A stretch of 64,000 nucleotides of DNA, from assembly GCA_033220425.1 (NCBI GenBank), contig CM065649.1, positions 3,162,001 to 3,226,000 of the forward strand, read 5' to 3'. The notes below the pieces were generated by a model, which was not told the DNA's origin, did not search any database, and worked only from the letters and a program-made list of their open reading frames with translations. Shown here in pieces: positions 45,972 through 58,359 of the stretch; within the stretch, counting starts at the first letter, position 1, and each line of letters opens with the position of its first letter. A program made the position numbers and the translations under genes. This DNA comes from Lepraria neglecta. Its lineage: Eukaryota; Ascomycota; Lecanoromycetes; Lecanorales; Stereocaulaceae.

Positions 45972-47303
45972 TAGAAGTGACTCTTGATGAAGCTCCAAAC
46001 ATGTGGTTTATAGAGAGGTAAAATAGAACGAGATCAGTCCATAGAACATTGTCTGTATGGCCGCCCACTGAGAGATCGCTGCATTCCAATATATTGATTT
46101 GTCGCTCCTAAGACGTGCTTTTGACACGAGCTCTGCTCCAAGGTCACGTTTCGTTGCATGTGTTTAAATCCTCCTACTCGAGGTTATGTTCTCCAAAACC
46201 TGCTTCTGAAACATGTCTTTTGCCAAGAACTCTACTTCAACGTAACCTCCCGTTGCCTAGAATCGGCTGACGTCCAGATCTGCAATTTGATGATTGATAT
46301 AGCTGGAATAGGCTTCTGTATAAGCCGATATCTTCGTTCATCAAACTTCGACCCTCATGGATATACGGCATTTCATACACAAATTGAGCTGAAACTGTAC
46401 TGTTAGCCGATAGAATGAAGTTAAGTATATGAGCTTTAACACCAAAGACGAGCATTAAATCTGCCAAATATGCGCCGCCCTCCCGACAGTGTAATTTCAT
46501 CCACAAGTACACGGAACTTGAGTCCACAGGTATGTAGCGACAGTGCTATGTATATTTCTGGCAATAAAAATCATTTAATATTGACTGTCATGCACTTTTC
46601 CACTTACAACACTAATCAGAGCTGGCTGGGCTGCTAAATCCTGCCAAGTAGTCGCTGAAACACCAACGTCGGTATGTGAGGTCAACATTGGCTCGACTAT
46701 TATCCCACAGATCGGCCCAAACAAACGCTCCGCTTTTTTCAAACACCCTAATCGTTGGACATATTTCGAATCTTCTGCATCATGCCTCTGAGATCAAATC
46801 AACACTTCACGTGGGCTTGCACGTGGGATAGAGTCTGGCCTGACAGAGAGTAGATGTGGGGGTAAATACAGCAGACTCATATATTCATGAAGCCGACACA
46901 GCCAACCACGCCGGCCTCGTAGCTTTCAATGACAACACCAACTACGTTAGCATGACTGAAATTCCGTTCTAGTAACTTCATGAGCCTGATTCCTTGTATG
47001 ATCTGTGACGTGAATCTCAGAAAGAAAAACTGTTTGGCCAATTTAATGCCTTGATTGGTCAATCTCATGTGTAATTGACACAGCTTGGTGTCTTGCTGTG
47101 TACCATTCGTTGTCTTCGTCGACTCCAAGCGCATAGAATACAGCAGTTTTCTCGTGGGGTCCGTTGTCAATTTGAATATAAAGCAAAGGTGCCTTCCCAT
47201 CATGTGGCTCTATATAAGTATCACACTTCCGCTATTTTATGCCAAGCTGTGACTTGCAACTCGTCTTTATGTCCAAAAATTCTTACTGCAGATTCATAGC
47301 ATC
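45972..47303. other. Gene-poor, no supported gene
   Basis: Minus-strand frames at 46237-46527 and 46877-47203 have no motifs. Nothing else seen. Confidence 0.45.
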
Positions 47304-48593
47304 TTGTGTTGTGCGCTTGTCGTAATTTCCGTGATCGCCGCCCAAGTCACCTATTGGACAGATGAAATCTGCTCGAAAGATATTCAGGGTGCGATAGTTG
47401 AGGCAGCGAAAATGCATCGCAAAGCTCAATTCCGAATGGTGAACCCTCAAGATACAAACCAAGCCCGTGAATTTGAGTGGCTTTTCAAGACCACAGATAC
47501 CGATCTCTTCAATGATGTTGAGCGTATGTCTGGTATATACGATTCGAGCGAGGAATCTGCTAATTGGTCATAGAACGTGAACTTTTGATGGGTATGTTTG
47601 CAAATACATCGGATCAAATCAAATCTACTGTACGTATCTACTGTGATAACGATGCCTGGGGTACCGACCCCGCGGGTAATAAAAAACCGTTGTCAACCGG
47701 TCGACGATATCGATCCTCTGCCAGAAAACGTAACGCCGAACTCGAAGAGGAAGCTCGGTGTTGAACAAGAGTTCTGGGATAAGAGCAACGAGATACGGAT
47801 GCCTCTACCTGCTGTTAAGTCGGGATGGATGAGCTGCGCGAACAACAATGGAAAACAATGGAATGACCCAACCAATATCATGGCACACGTAATTAGACAG
47901 GAAATCCCTTGGGACGAAGTTAGTGAGCACAATCTATAGCGTTCCCCTATGACGGTATGGTATTCTTGCCTGCTCAAACACTCTGGACACAATCTTTCTG
48001 ACGAACTGTACACTACAGATTTGCGATGTGGCGAACCGCAAGCCATACATGCTTCAAACCGATATTATCGACAACAATGACATCGAACTTACACAACCGG
48101 TTGCATACCCCTACAGTATGATGGGCTTTGTGGAGAAGTCTTTGGTAAGCAAAACAATTGCACATGAGGTTAGTGGTCTTTCTGTGAGCTTTATCATTCC
48201 ACTGACGCAGGTAGTTTTCGCACATAAGTCCATTAGACACTAAGTGTGGTACACATTTACTTAGTGGCTTTCTCGTTTCATCGAAAGAGGCCAGACCAGA
48301 TTGAATGGCTAGTCTGTGAGGCTGTCTGACGATGGACATGTTCGCTACATCTTGCATCAAGTTTGCTAATCCCTGGCTAGGAGGGGGACGAATACCCTGG
48401 CACGAAGTCGCACGGATGGACGAATATTGTCAATCAATCATTATTCAGTGCTCATCAGTCGTTGTTAAATGCTGATAACTATGCTTACTTCGGACTTGTT
48501 CCTCTGTTGTCGGATCATAAATTCAGGCCAAATGCCGCAGATAGAGGTACAGGCGGTTTGATTAAGGACAATAGCTTGCTCACAGTACCTTGA
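47304..48593 (+). pseudogene. Secreted metalloprotease-like (M35-like) gene, broken
   Basis: The pieces lie in order on the plus strand. First is a hydrophobic leader (CCALVVISVIAAQ) with a helical segment ending near FNDVE. After an intron at about 47524-47573 comes STVRIYCDNDAW, then a frame change near 47680, then RKPYMLQTDII with KTIAHE. After a further intron, an open exon at 48381-48593 has GDEYPGTKSHGW and LLNADNYAYFGL. The leader, the Cys in IYCDNDA, the HE dyad and the final NADNYAYF block are arranged as in fungal secreted metallo-endopeptidases of the deuterolysin/Lys-specific group. The HExxH motif itself is not intact. The family call is tentative. Confidence 0.45.
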
Positions 48594-49156
48594 GAACCAT
48601 GCGTATGCCTACATCATTCGCAGAAAGAGAAAAAAGACAGATAGTGCCGTGGTACGGGCTAGACTTGGATGAGACCCATAGCCAAAATTGAGATTCTAGA
48701 GATATGATAATGAAAATTAGTGCTCCCATGATCCTGGGGAGAGTTTGTTGTGAAAGAGACGATGATAACATATGTTCCTTAATCGCACAGATCTGTGGGC
48801 GACGGTCATTTGACGAGTTGTGGAAGCTGGGTTCGCATCTCCTCATCTGCGAATATCCCAACATGTGGTTAGCATCTTGACTATAACTCGCATTTAGAAC
48901 CTGAAAATATGGCCATTTGGGTCTGATCTGTGCCACAAATCCGGTATTCCCTGTCATCCCAGACTTCTGCCGATAAGATTATGCATGTCTCTGATCGGCT
49001 ATGCATCTGGCCAAAAGGTACAATCCACTCAGCTGTTGCCTAGATTAGAAGCATTGTCAGCTGTGTCAGCCTGCTCGAAAGTCTGACATTCTTGATGATT
49101 GAAGATGTCCAAAGTCAAGCTCCACGCCTTCGAGAGAAAGTTACTTTGACCCTTCA
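48594..49156. other. Intergenic, no supported gene
   Basis: No motif seen in about 560 bp. Confidence 0.45.
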
Positions 49157-50175
49157 ATGGCGGCTCATCACTTCCTCAATCTACCACTCAAGATACGATT
49201 CCTGATATACAGGCATCTCATACTAACCCGCAACACCCCTCGAGCGGCTGCCTTCGGCAAGACTCTTCACCATTTAGCACACCTCAGCGTGTTGCCGCTG
49301 TTCCTACTATGTCGCCAAGTACTCCACGAGGCTCGCTATACATTCTATCAGGAAAACAGTTTCGTACCCATTGTGACGAATTACGAGCGCATGGCTCATG
49401 ATTTGGACGTGGCCAGCACCTCAACATTGGCCTGAGGTCGCGTCGCGCAAAATTTCCCACGCTACAGCTTAAGACTCTCGATCACATTCGCTCGGCCTGG
49501 CTCAATTTGGCACATCAAAGTGGCTCTCGAAGACTTTCAATCCATCTGCCACGTGCTTCCCTCCTTGCCAGCTTTTCGATTGCTTGCTCCAATTACGATT
49601 AACATGATGATCTTTGAGCCATTGCCAGCCGCATATCAGTCGTATTTCCAGCATTTTGAGTTGCCAAGATTATTTCGAAATCCCTTCCGGCCGATGGCAA
49701 CTGGTACACGAGATGGAGGACAATGTGTCAAAACTGATTGGATGTGGGAGATGGACGACGAAGCTTACTTGCCACAGGACACGGAAGAGCTCGTGAAGGT
49801 ATGCAATGACGTCTGAATCATGGGGAATGGCTTGTTAAAAAAAGATTTCATGTCGAAGCTGATTCTGCTTTTTTGGAAGTGTACAGGATGTGCAAGGCAT
49901 TTGAAAGAAGACAACACGCCAATACAAAATTATCTGCTTCCAACGCGAGATTGCGAATCAATGCCAGCTCTGTCGGAATCTACCTGGCGCTCGGGCAGTG
50001 GGAGGTGGCGTACCATCAGGCACTCCTTACGCTGGGATTGTTGGAGAAACCTAGGGGTAACTCTTCAAGCGTTGAAGCATACCAGCGTTTTGTGGACAGA
50101 CTTGGGCAGTTGGTCGAACAAGGGAGAACAGCTCCGGAGCGTCGCTGCGAGCTGCACTGGCCCACATTTGAATAG
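49157..50175 (+). pseudogene. F-box-like paralogue with stop and frameshift
   Basis: It starts with HFLNLPLKIRFLIYRHLIL and the conserved LFLLCRQVLHEARYTFYQENSF, then meets a TGA at 49433. The same frame continues with family-like sequence to 49816. A frameshift near 49850 leads into a third segment (49873-50175) with YRMCKAFERRQHANTK and the TPR-like YLALGQWEVAYHQALLTLGL. The total length and block order match the intact gene at 44919. The two lesions make it non-functional. Confidence 0.7.
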
Positions 50176-50595
50176 TATTCACCGAGCGATGTTGGGATTC
50201 CTTGATGCTTCGTACTCCGAATTTGACCTTTGCGGCGAGAATTTAGCCGGTTTGAGTAAGTCCAAGCTCTGCCACCGCTCAGTTTGGTAGAGGCGGATGC
50301 GCAAATGCGTGCTCTCATCATCTCTGAACAAATGCAATTCACTGAACTGCGCAGCTATGACTCATATTTCGATCGAGATGCTGCATGTCTCAATTTGATA
50401 GAAAGTTAAGCAAGGAGGATAGTGGGTCGAGGCTTCCGATTGGTCCCACGCGCTAGCGGGATGCGCAAGGCTGCATAGGGCAGAATTGAAAAAGTCCTTT
50501 TTAGCACTCATCCCCCTGAGAAAGTTGACAAGATTGTTGTTGGACACTCACTTCGTCAAAGGATGTTTCCAACACCAGAAAATCCTAGGGCCCCA
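50176..50595. other. Intergenic, no supported gene
   Basis: Spacer between two broken paralogues; no motif. Confidence 0.4.
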
Positions 50596-51614
50596 AGACC
50601 AATTAACCTACCCGTCGAACTCCGGCTCGAAATACTCTAATGCATTGAGTGGACGCGTCAAGTCGTACAAACTGGCCTGTTTTCTCGCCCTTCTCAGACT
50701 GATCTAGAAATTCCTGCTCGACAGCATCTCATGCCACAATGGCACTCTTTCTCACGTGTCGTCTAATCCATTCCGAGGCTATGGAGCTCTTCGAGCGAGC
50801 AAACGGATTCGTCCACGTTGTCACCAACTACGGCCATTCGAGCTCAGATCTCCAGGCAGCGGGGATATCATTGTTGAATGCAGGTATTACAGCCAGAGAC
50901 TTCCTTCACCACAAGCTGAAAGCCCTCATCATTTTTCATTCGTATAAGTCCATTGGAGAGTATCACCTCACGCTTTTTGCCGTGGATCTATACCGTGTCG
51001 GCTTGTTACTTCGCATACTATTCCAGTTTCAGATGCACCCCTTGACGGTGGACCTCACGGTTCTGACAACTCTTTCTGGACCAGATGGCCCGGTGAGTGC
51101 AACGCAAATGATGAAATGGTGTTTCAGTGACCTGCGGAGACTGTACAACGAAGATCCTGGGGCGGTTGACGGGTCAGACGAGTTACCGATCGAGAGCCGT
51201 TCGGGCCTAGGGTCTAATATAGAGATCAATGACGGAAATGAGCTGTCAGTAAACGCCGACGCGATGGTAGGATCTATGCATAACTTTGGAGATCTTGGAG
51301 ACGATGCGATGAACAATTCGAACCCTTTCCTCGCAGCAATGTACTATGTCGACGCATGCAGAATCGGTCAAGTCCTATCGGAAAGACCAGACACCAGGCT
51401 TATGCGAGGACTTTCGGCACATGATGGCATTGCGGCAGATGAAATTTGTGCTAGCTCCACAGCTCATACCCTCAATGGCCTTGCGTTAGCATATGTGAAA
51501 TTAGAGCAATGGGAGGCGGCCTCTTTGTTAGGTTGTAAGGCCCTTGGGCTTGCAAAGAAATTCTTTGTTTCTTATGATCCGGGAACGGACGGCTGGGTTA
51601 GCGAAGTACACTAG
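50596..51614 (+). pseudogene. F-box-like paralogue, third broken copy
   Basis: It begins with INLPVELRLEIL and then a TAA at 50638. The frame continues to about 50735, where a one-base shift moves into the long open segment ending at 51614. That segment has FLTCRLIHSEAMELFERANGF, matching the CRQI helix of the relatives, and LNGLALAYVKLEQWEAASLL near its end. It is the most complete of the broken copies; if translation began at 50739, a 291-residue protein lacking the F-box could be made. Confidence 0.65.
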
Positions 51615-52567
51615 GTGGACGAGCATGCTCGACAAATGCAAGCCGTGGAAGAAAGGGACACGAAGAGACCCTGGCCGAAGCTCTGGAGGCCTAGTCACTA
51701 GCGCTCTAGCGGGTCAGGATGACATGTTGTTGAGCGAGATATATTCAGAAAGGCGCAAGAAATCGGTCTGGGGTGGCTAGCGATTGGGAAGTTGCGATAG
51801 AAGAGTTCACCGCTCAATGGGCCACACTCCACCTGCCCGGAACGAGCCCCGCAAGTGGTCGTCTTGGCGAAAGATTTGGTGCCGGGGATGTTGCCCTCTG
51901 ATGGAGCTACTCTAAGGGTTTCAATGACAGGCTCTAGCGAAATTTTCGGTTTGAGTCGAAGTGCGGCATACTCGAGGGTGAGCTCAATATATAGCGACAT
52001 AGCTAGCAACTGAGCTCCGACCAGTGTAGCGTATTTGGCCTTTGACGCCTTCATTACAGAGATGTTCAAATAGGATATCGCAATGTTTGAGAGGCAAATG
52101 AATTCTAGATTATCAACCAGTAGAAGGGTTCACCCCCTAGTGGGCCATACCCCCGAATGGACCACTCTTAGGGCTAAAGCCCGTAAACCCCGGGAGAGTA
52201 TCCCTAGAGATCGTCCGTTATGCCCTAAGCCGATAGGTTCCGGGGATAAACCACTCGCCTAAGCAATCAGCTCTAGGGCACATTCTAGGGATGCTACAGG
52301 CATCAGCCCTACGAGTGGCCCATTCGGGGGTTTGGCCCACCCTTCCACTACCCGGCGCTCCTGCCAAGTACGTAGCCAAGGCACTACTTCCCACTTCTTG
52401 GCCGCATACCAAACAAGATGAAGGGGCTCTAGGAGCGCAACAGACTTCTATTGAGCTTCGAATTGCTGGCTGAGATCTTGTTGGCTCTCCAGATGGACTG
52501 AGAAACCAATCCTTGACTATACCCTGTGCACCAATCGCTCTACCGTCTCCCCGAACCGACCGCAATC
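51615..52567. other. Intergenic with a MITE-like element
   Basis: Apart from the inverted-repeat element at 52121-52350, short frames only. Holds the promoter of the Yvc1-like gene. Confidence 0.5.
52121..52350. mobile_element. MITE-like element related to the one at 3303
   Basis: The left end reads TAGAAGGGTTCACCCC, identical over 16 bases to the terminus of the element at 3303. Inner inverted arms at about 52140-52167 and 52314-52340 (TGGGCCA, a spacer, then ACCCCCGAATGG) pair with few mismatches. Both ends abut TA. The right terminus is shorter and diverged (TAGTGGAAGGG on the other strand). It has no coding capacity. Confidence 0.65.
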
Positions 52568-54556
52568 ATGGTCCAGTGGAAGAAGCTGTTCGGCCTAGAC
52601 AATCAAGACCGTCGTGGCTTTCGTGATGAGATGAGGCGCCGTAAGCATGAATAGCTCTTCCTGCTCTATTGCTGCCACAAGCTTACACGATTCTAGTGCT
52701 CCCCTCCAATACCAACGACCTAATCACTTCCGCCATGCCTCCAGCAGCCGTCACAAAGGTCGCCCTCCGTCTAAAATACCAAATCGAGCAAGTCATACCC
52801 TGTCAACTCGAAGAGTGGAAGGTCACCAAAGCCAATTCGCCTGTCATTACCCGCAAAGTGATCAGGACGGCAAAGGAGGCCGGAGGGAAGGATCACGAAG
52901 CCTGCGTGGTATACTGCTTGCTGGTATGCTATAGATGGTTCAAGAGACAAGCTAGCTTGGAGCTGTGGGATGCAGACCTGCATAATGTGAGGGCTGTGGC
53001 ATGTGAGGTGCTGGCGAAACAGCTCATCGAGCTCGAGGAAGATCAAGAATATCTGCTCCAGGACCTACTTCTCAAGCGCTACTCGATCCTAGTCAATGGC
53101 GAAGAAACCGAGCCTGCCAATGCTGTGGAGCGCGCAGTAGACCTACATGCTCTACGTGTCATCGGCTCTTCAGGTTACCAGAAATGCATCAGCTACCTCT
53201 GGAAAGGCTGGCTCATCCAGGACGACCAATACCCATCCAATTTCATTGCCTGGGACAACAAAGCCAATACTAACTACTGGGACCATTTCGACCCCGACCG
53301 TATGCGAGCACCCCTATATCAAAATGCCGTCCAGATCTTCTTCTCAATATTCTACCTTGCGCTCTACACCGGTGCAATCAATACCATCAATTCCACTGGA
53401 GATCTGGACGTCGTGGAAGGCATACTTTACCTCATGACAGCTGGCTTCATATTCGACGAGGTTGCTAAATTCTGGAAGGTTGGAAGATACTACATTGGTT
53501 TCTGGAACGTCTTCAACTTGACTCTTTACGCTTTGCTTTGCGTCTCGTTCGTTACCCGTCTGATCGCCTTGGGTTACCCAGTCGGAGATGATAGCGGCCA
53601 GAGGAGGAAGTTCAACGAGCTCAGTTACAACTTTCTGGCTTTCAGTGCGCCGATGTTCTGGATGCGGTTGCTACTCTACCTTGATACCATACGCTTCTTC
53701 GGTGCTATGCTTGTCGTGCTGAAAGTCATGATGAAGGAGTCGCTAATTTTCTTCGCTTTGCTCATCATCATTATGGTTGGGTTTTTGCAAGCTTTCATCG
53801 GCCTGGACCAAATTGATGATAATGCCCGAGTCACCAATTTCATCGTGCAAGCAATGCTCAATAGCGTCATGCAAAGCCCAGACTTTGGTGGCTTTGAGAA
53901 TTTTGCTCCGCCGTTTGGGCTAATTTTGTACTATATCTTTACCTTCGTAGTGATGGTCGGTAAGTAGTCCTCAGCATGACGCTTTTTTGACAGCAACCCC
54001 GAACTAACACATTACAGTCCTCCTCAACATCCTCATCGCCCTCTACAACTCCGCCTACGCCGACATAACCGACAACGCCATAGACGAATACATGGCGCTC
54101 TTCTCGCTGAAAACAATACAATTCGTCCGCGCCCCCGACGAGAACGTCTTCATCGCCCCCTTCAACCTCGTCGAAGTCTTCTGCCTCATCCTCCCCTTCG
54201 AGTGGTGGATGTCGACATCCCGGTACGAACGCCTCAACAACTACGTGATGGGCTTCCTCTACTCCCCTTTGTTACTGATAACAGCGTACGTGGAGACCAG
54301 ACAGGCGCACAAGGTTAAGCATAATCGACGGCATGGGGAGAGCGACGAGGACACGACGGAGGAGTGGGAGCAGATGGCGAGTGAGGTGGATTTCGAGAGT
54401 GATGGGTGGGCGAAGAAAGTGGAGGGAACGAAGCCGAATGTTGAGACTGATGTGGCGGTTGTGGAGATTAGGGAGTTGAGGGAGCAGGTCGAGGAATTGA
54501 AGAAGATGGTTGCGGAGGGGAAGGAGAAGGAGGGAGGGCCTAACGGGGGGACATAG
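52568..54556 (+). CDS. YVC1: Vacuolar TRP-type cation channel (Yvc1-like)
   Basis: Three exons (52568-52640, 52697-53959, 54018-54556) with introns of 56 and 58 nt give 624 residues. A cytosolic helical N terminus (about 1-230) precedes six membrane helices, from AVQIFFSIFYLALYTGAI to the pore end helix FVVMVVLLNILIALYNSAY. The linker and pore (QAFIGLDQIDDNA, then AMLNSVMQSPDF) are typical of fungal Yvc1. The C terminus is acidic, ending in a Glu-rich coiled coil (EIRELREQVEELKKMV). Yvc1 releases Ca2+ from the vacuole on osmotic shock or stretch. Complete. Confidence 0.92.
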
Positions 54557-54744
54557 CCAGAGAAGTGTCTACGCCTCTTGTAAATAGCCATGAATTCATG
54601 TATATGATCAACCTGCCATATCTGTTATCCTCAATACGCCTTGAGGGCTTTTCCTGTCCAACGCCAGTCCTAATGCTTTCATACGGCATACGGCATAAAT
54701 TGGCGACATGAAATCGTCCCTTACGTGGCCGCTGGTTACATCCA

Positions 54745-55925
54745 TCACATAGTCTCAGCAACAACCCCCTCATCACTCTCACTAACACTCTCATCCCCAC
54801 TAACCTCCGCATTCTCCCGCTCCCTCTTCTCCATAAGCGCCTGCAACTCCGCATCGTCATTTTCCGTCACCGCCTTCGGCGCCATCTTAACCACACACCC
54901 CCCTCCCATCCCCCCAATACTCTTCTCAATCTCCTTAATCGCTTTCTCCAGACACGTAATACCTGTACTCTTCTCCAAACACTGACTCGTAAGTACGTAT
55001 AAGGGTGGGGAGACGAGCTTCACTTTTACTTGTGCGTCGGGGTTGGATGTGTTTAAGGCTTCTGCTGCGCGCAGGGAGGTCTTGACGGCGTCGATGCCTT
55101 CGTAGCCGAAACAGGTTACTTCGATGTCGGCGCGGACTTTGGTTGGTTGGGGGGTTAGGCGTTTGGAGATGTAGGATTGGAGTTCGGATTTTACGACTGC
55201 GGAGGGGAAGGTTACTTCGGCCCAGACGTCTGGGTTGCTGTGGGGTTGGGGTTAGCGAGCCCTCACACTTCGCGCGAAGAGGGAGACGGGTATCGGAAGA
55301 TTGGGATGGCGAAGGGGGATGCGGGAGGGAAACATACGTTATTGATAATTTGAATGCGTCCACTGCGTGGCCGTACTTCTTATTCAACGGCCACCCAATA
55401 TCCTGATACAGCGTCTCCATCGGCGTCTTGGTCTTCTCAGCCACATGTCTCATAATACTCGCCACCATCTTCCCCTTATTAAACCGCTCCTCGCACTTCA
55501 CTATATCTTCCGCGGAGACTCGTCGCTTCGAAAGATCGATATAGCCCTTTTCTTTATCCACTCGTAGCACAACGACTACTTCGTTGCGTCCCACGCGGAT
55601 GAGCTTTTGTATTGAGCGGATTCGGCGCCTGGAGAGTTCGGAGAGCAGGATCATGCCGTCTATGTTGTCATATTCGAGAAGTTTGACGTAGGCGCCCATT
55701 TCGGCTATCTGAAGGGTGGGGTGAGTCATGCTGCTGCTGCTGCTGCTTGGGGTGATGCGGAGAGAGGGTGGTGGGGGCTTACTTGTTTGACCTGTAGAGC
55801 TGTTAGCGGAGGCAAGAAGGCGGAGGAGATGGGTAGAGAGGGTTGGGAAGGCGTACATTGACCATGACGAACTCTTCCAGATCTGGGTATTTGTTCTCGT
55901 AGAACCGACAATTCGTTAACGACAT
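54745..55925 (-). CDS. SUI2: Translation initiation factor eIF2 subunit alpha
   Basis: Four exons (55925-55857, 55791-55783, 55708-55338, 55237-54745) with introns of 65, 74 and 100 nt give 313 residues. Exon 2 is a microexon of only nine bases encoding VKQ; with it the N terminus reads exactly as in eIF2-alpha ([20 protein letters not shown]). The S1-type OB fold carries [14 protein letters not shown]. Its serine, residue 52 counting Met, is the Ser51 phosphorylated by Gcn2-type kinases, which lowers initiation and induces GCN4-type responses. The helical and C-terminal alpha-beta domains follow, with an acidic tail. Essential and intact. Confidence 0.96.
55783..55791 (-). other. 9-nt microexon of eIF2-alpha
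   Basis: GTCAAACAA is bounded by TCTACAG and GTAAGC. It restores the conserved VKQ between exons 1 and 3; skipping it would keep the frame but delete three conserved residues. Confidence 0.9.
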
Positions 55926-56447
55926 GGCGGCGGTTGTGTGCTCTCTCTGTACCTTAGAACGGCGGTGGGAGAATCGTAGTTGTGATTTGATGTCGCTCTG
56001 TGATATCTCTAGTTGACTGTAAGTATCTGGAATCGTCAGTATGGTGGTAGCAGTGGTTTAAGTCAAAGGGTGGCGGAGTTGCACTGTGAGTATTTGGCGG
56101 AGTCGGAAAGTCTCGATATAAATTTCTTGTAGGGCTGAGAAGTGCATGGCTCGTAAGTGCTGTGTTGGCGGCCATTCATTACACCATCACACCATCTCGA
56201 CCATCAAAACCCATTCTCCCTTCTGACTTTGTGTGGCGATGAGCATTGATGTTTGAATGTATCAATCTCTAGTACCTTGAATTATTGTCTCTGTTGAAGC
56301 TTCTCTCTTTAGGAGTCGTGATAATCTCTCACAGGCTTTTGACTTGATATATAGATTACGAATTTTGTATATTGATTGACGATAGCATGGATGGGTTCTA
56401 TCGAGGGTCAGGCAGGGGAGACAGCTTGCTTGTGGCCATAAACGCCC
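55926..56447. other. Upstream region of eIF2-alpha and 3' side of the UstYa-like gene
   Basis: Promoter and leader of the SUI2-like gene, which is transcribed away to the left. A minus-strand open frame (56175-55954) lies in the leader region but has no domain. No boundary element seen. This is the likely left edge of the RiPP locus. Confidence 0.5.
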
Positions 56448-57331
56448 TCATCCATGCTCCATTGTAACCAAGAATCCATGAGCATCAAGAGCCCTATGGT
56501 CCTCAGCCCAATCTTTCAATTCCTCAAAATCTCGACACTGCCGCGGGAACCCGGCACCCAGAAAACCATTCACAGTATCCACAGCCGGCTCAATGCTTGA
56601 GTCTGCCGAGCACAGAATTCCTTGCCTCAGATAATCGAAACAGTGTGCTACATGTGGCTTTCTTTCCTTGCCAAGGTCGAACTCCTCTAAAGTTCCCTCG
56701 CTTGTTGTTGAATAAAGGGCTCTGCGGACTGTGTACTGTTCCTGATCAGTGATATCTAGGTTCGAAATGTCTTGCGAGGCTTACTAGGCAGTGCAGCTGA
56801 TGGAAAGCGCTGAGGACGGAGGTGTTGATTGCTGTATTCGTGTCTTTCACATAGCCTAGGCCGTCTGCGGCAGCCTTTCAGATATTGCAGGCCAGTATCT
56901 CTAGTATCTGAGACTTACTGGGTATCATAGAGTCCCAGACTGGTTCTGATCCCCCGGCTTTAGGTGGTGGAGCGGCAAAGCTGCTGTTGTACTGGAATAT
57001 CTGCCTAGAAGTCCCAATGGGAACTATCTCAGAAAGGTAAGTAAGTGATAATGTGAGTTGGTTGGGCGGACGCTTTACCTTGAATGACTGTGCCTGCGAG
57101 ACGACCAACTTCACACTGGCCATGACTCTTGAGTGTACCGAGAAGGTATCCGGCCACACCAGCAAGAGTAACGAATATGGCAGAGAGCACTGAGTAAAAA
57201 TATCGAGACCTTTTGGAGCTACTTGGGTAGTGTATAACACCTTTCTCACAGGACTCCTCAACAGGACTGTCCTGATCTAGTCGACTGTATGGTGGTGATC
57301 CAAGGTATCGTTCAAAGATGTCAAAAATCAT
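56448..57331 (-). CDS. UstYa-family (DUF3328) oxidase-like protein, RiPP cluster
   Basis: Four exons (57331-57079, 57023-56919, 56864-56785, 56741-56448) with introns of 55, 54 and 43 nt close in frame to 243 residues. A cytosolic tail is followed by one membrane helix (about 46-67, type II anchor). The ectodomain has the two hallmark motifs: HQLHC at 141-145, and HC at 179-180 within AHCFDYLRQGILCSAD. A YLSEI-like acceptor region was resolved to TTCCC by frame. UstYa-type proteins form side-chain cross-links or macrocycles in fungal RiPPs such as ustiloxins, and related members act in cyclochlorotine biosynthesis. This gene is head-to-head with the precursor gene at 58360, about 1 kb away. 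It appears intact. The assigned chemistry is inferred from family and neighbour. Confidence 0.88.
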
Positions 57332-58359
57332 AGTGAAATGTTGCCAGAAACTGCTGCGATCTTAGGGAGCAAGTAGGTGAGACTTGGCTAACGTTAACAA
57401 ACAAAACTAAAAACATTCATTGAAACAATATCAACACTACTTACAAGATCTCATCAGTCGATCGGGCTGTTCCTAGCTTGCGTGTGTGTAAGTCGGCAGC
57501 TCAATGCCATTTGCCTCTTGCCCGAATCGATGGAAGCAGCGGCTTCCCATGACATCGAATACCCAGTCAGAAATCGCTTATCGCAAGTGACGCAATCCTG
57601 AAAATCCCATAATACCTGCCAATACTAATTCGGTCAGCCTCACATGTTTGGTTCTAAAATAAATCCTGCGGCATGACACATGCATGCATAGCCCCGACAC
57701 CTTCCTTGAAAAAGGGATTGGAGACACTTGTCAAAATATACTCCATCCTCCAGATCAGTTGGTCATGTACCTTCCTTTTCGAAGGACAGATTCTAGATCG
57801 AGCAATCGCTCCCTCTATTCTGCCATGTAACGTAAGCTAACTTTAATGCATGCAAGCATGGGTGCATCCTTCAACAGCGCCTGTAGTAAGAACAATTGAT
57901 CAGTTGCCGGCATACCATCCTGACATTATGTGTTTCACGCCGCGGAATTCAACCATTGTGGATTTCCTCCGTCTTTGTGATCGGCAGATTGCCTTTCTCA
58001 ATCAATAAACGGACCTTCAACCTTCCTATATGACGTAAAGCCTCATAGCAGCATTCCTTTCTCACCACACGATCAACCCCCATGATCGATGTTTGTTGAT
58101 CCCGAGCACGGATCTTGCTGCTGCTCCCTTTCATTATGCACCGCATCGGCAGCCTTGATGACGTGCAGGTTGCCTCGAACATATGATAAGGTTTTAATAG
58201 CGTGTACCACCCACTACCATATAGTATGTGAAACAAACATACTCTTTCCTTAGAATCTCTCCTCTACAATTACACTGCTCTCTAATCTGGATTCGGCAAA
58301 GACCTCTACCTCGCAAGAATTTGTACTGTGCATTAAAAACACTCGAAACCATACCTACC
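57332..58359. promoter_or_regulatory. Divergent promoter region of UstYa-like and precursor genes
   Basis: About 1 kb separating the two start codons that face away from each other. No coding frame supported. A shared regulator site is likely for a co-expressed pair, but I could not identify one. Confidence 0.4.

Noticed and set aside
54935-55858. Minus-strand uninterrupted frame of 307 codons
   Set aside because: It reads through two introns of eIF2-alpha; the spliced model restores the full conserved protein.
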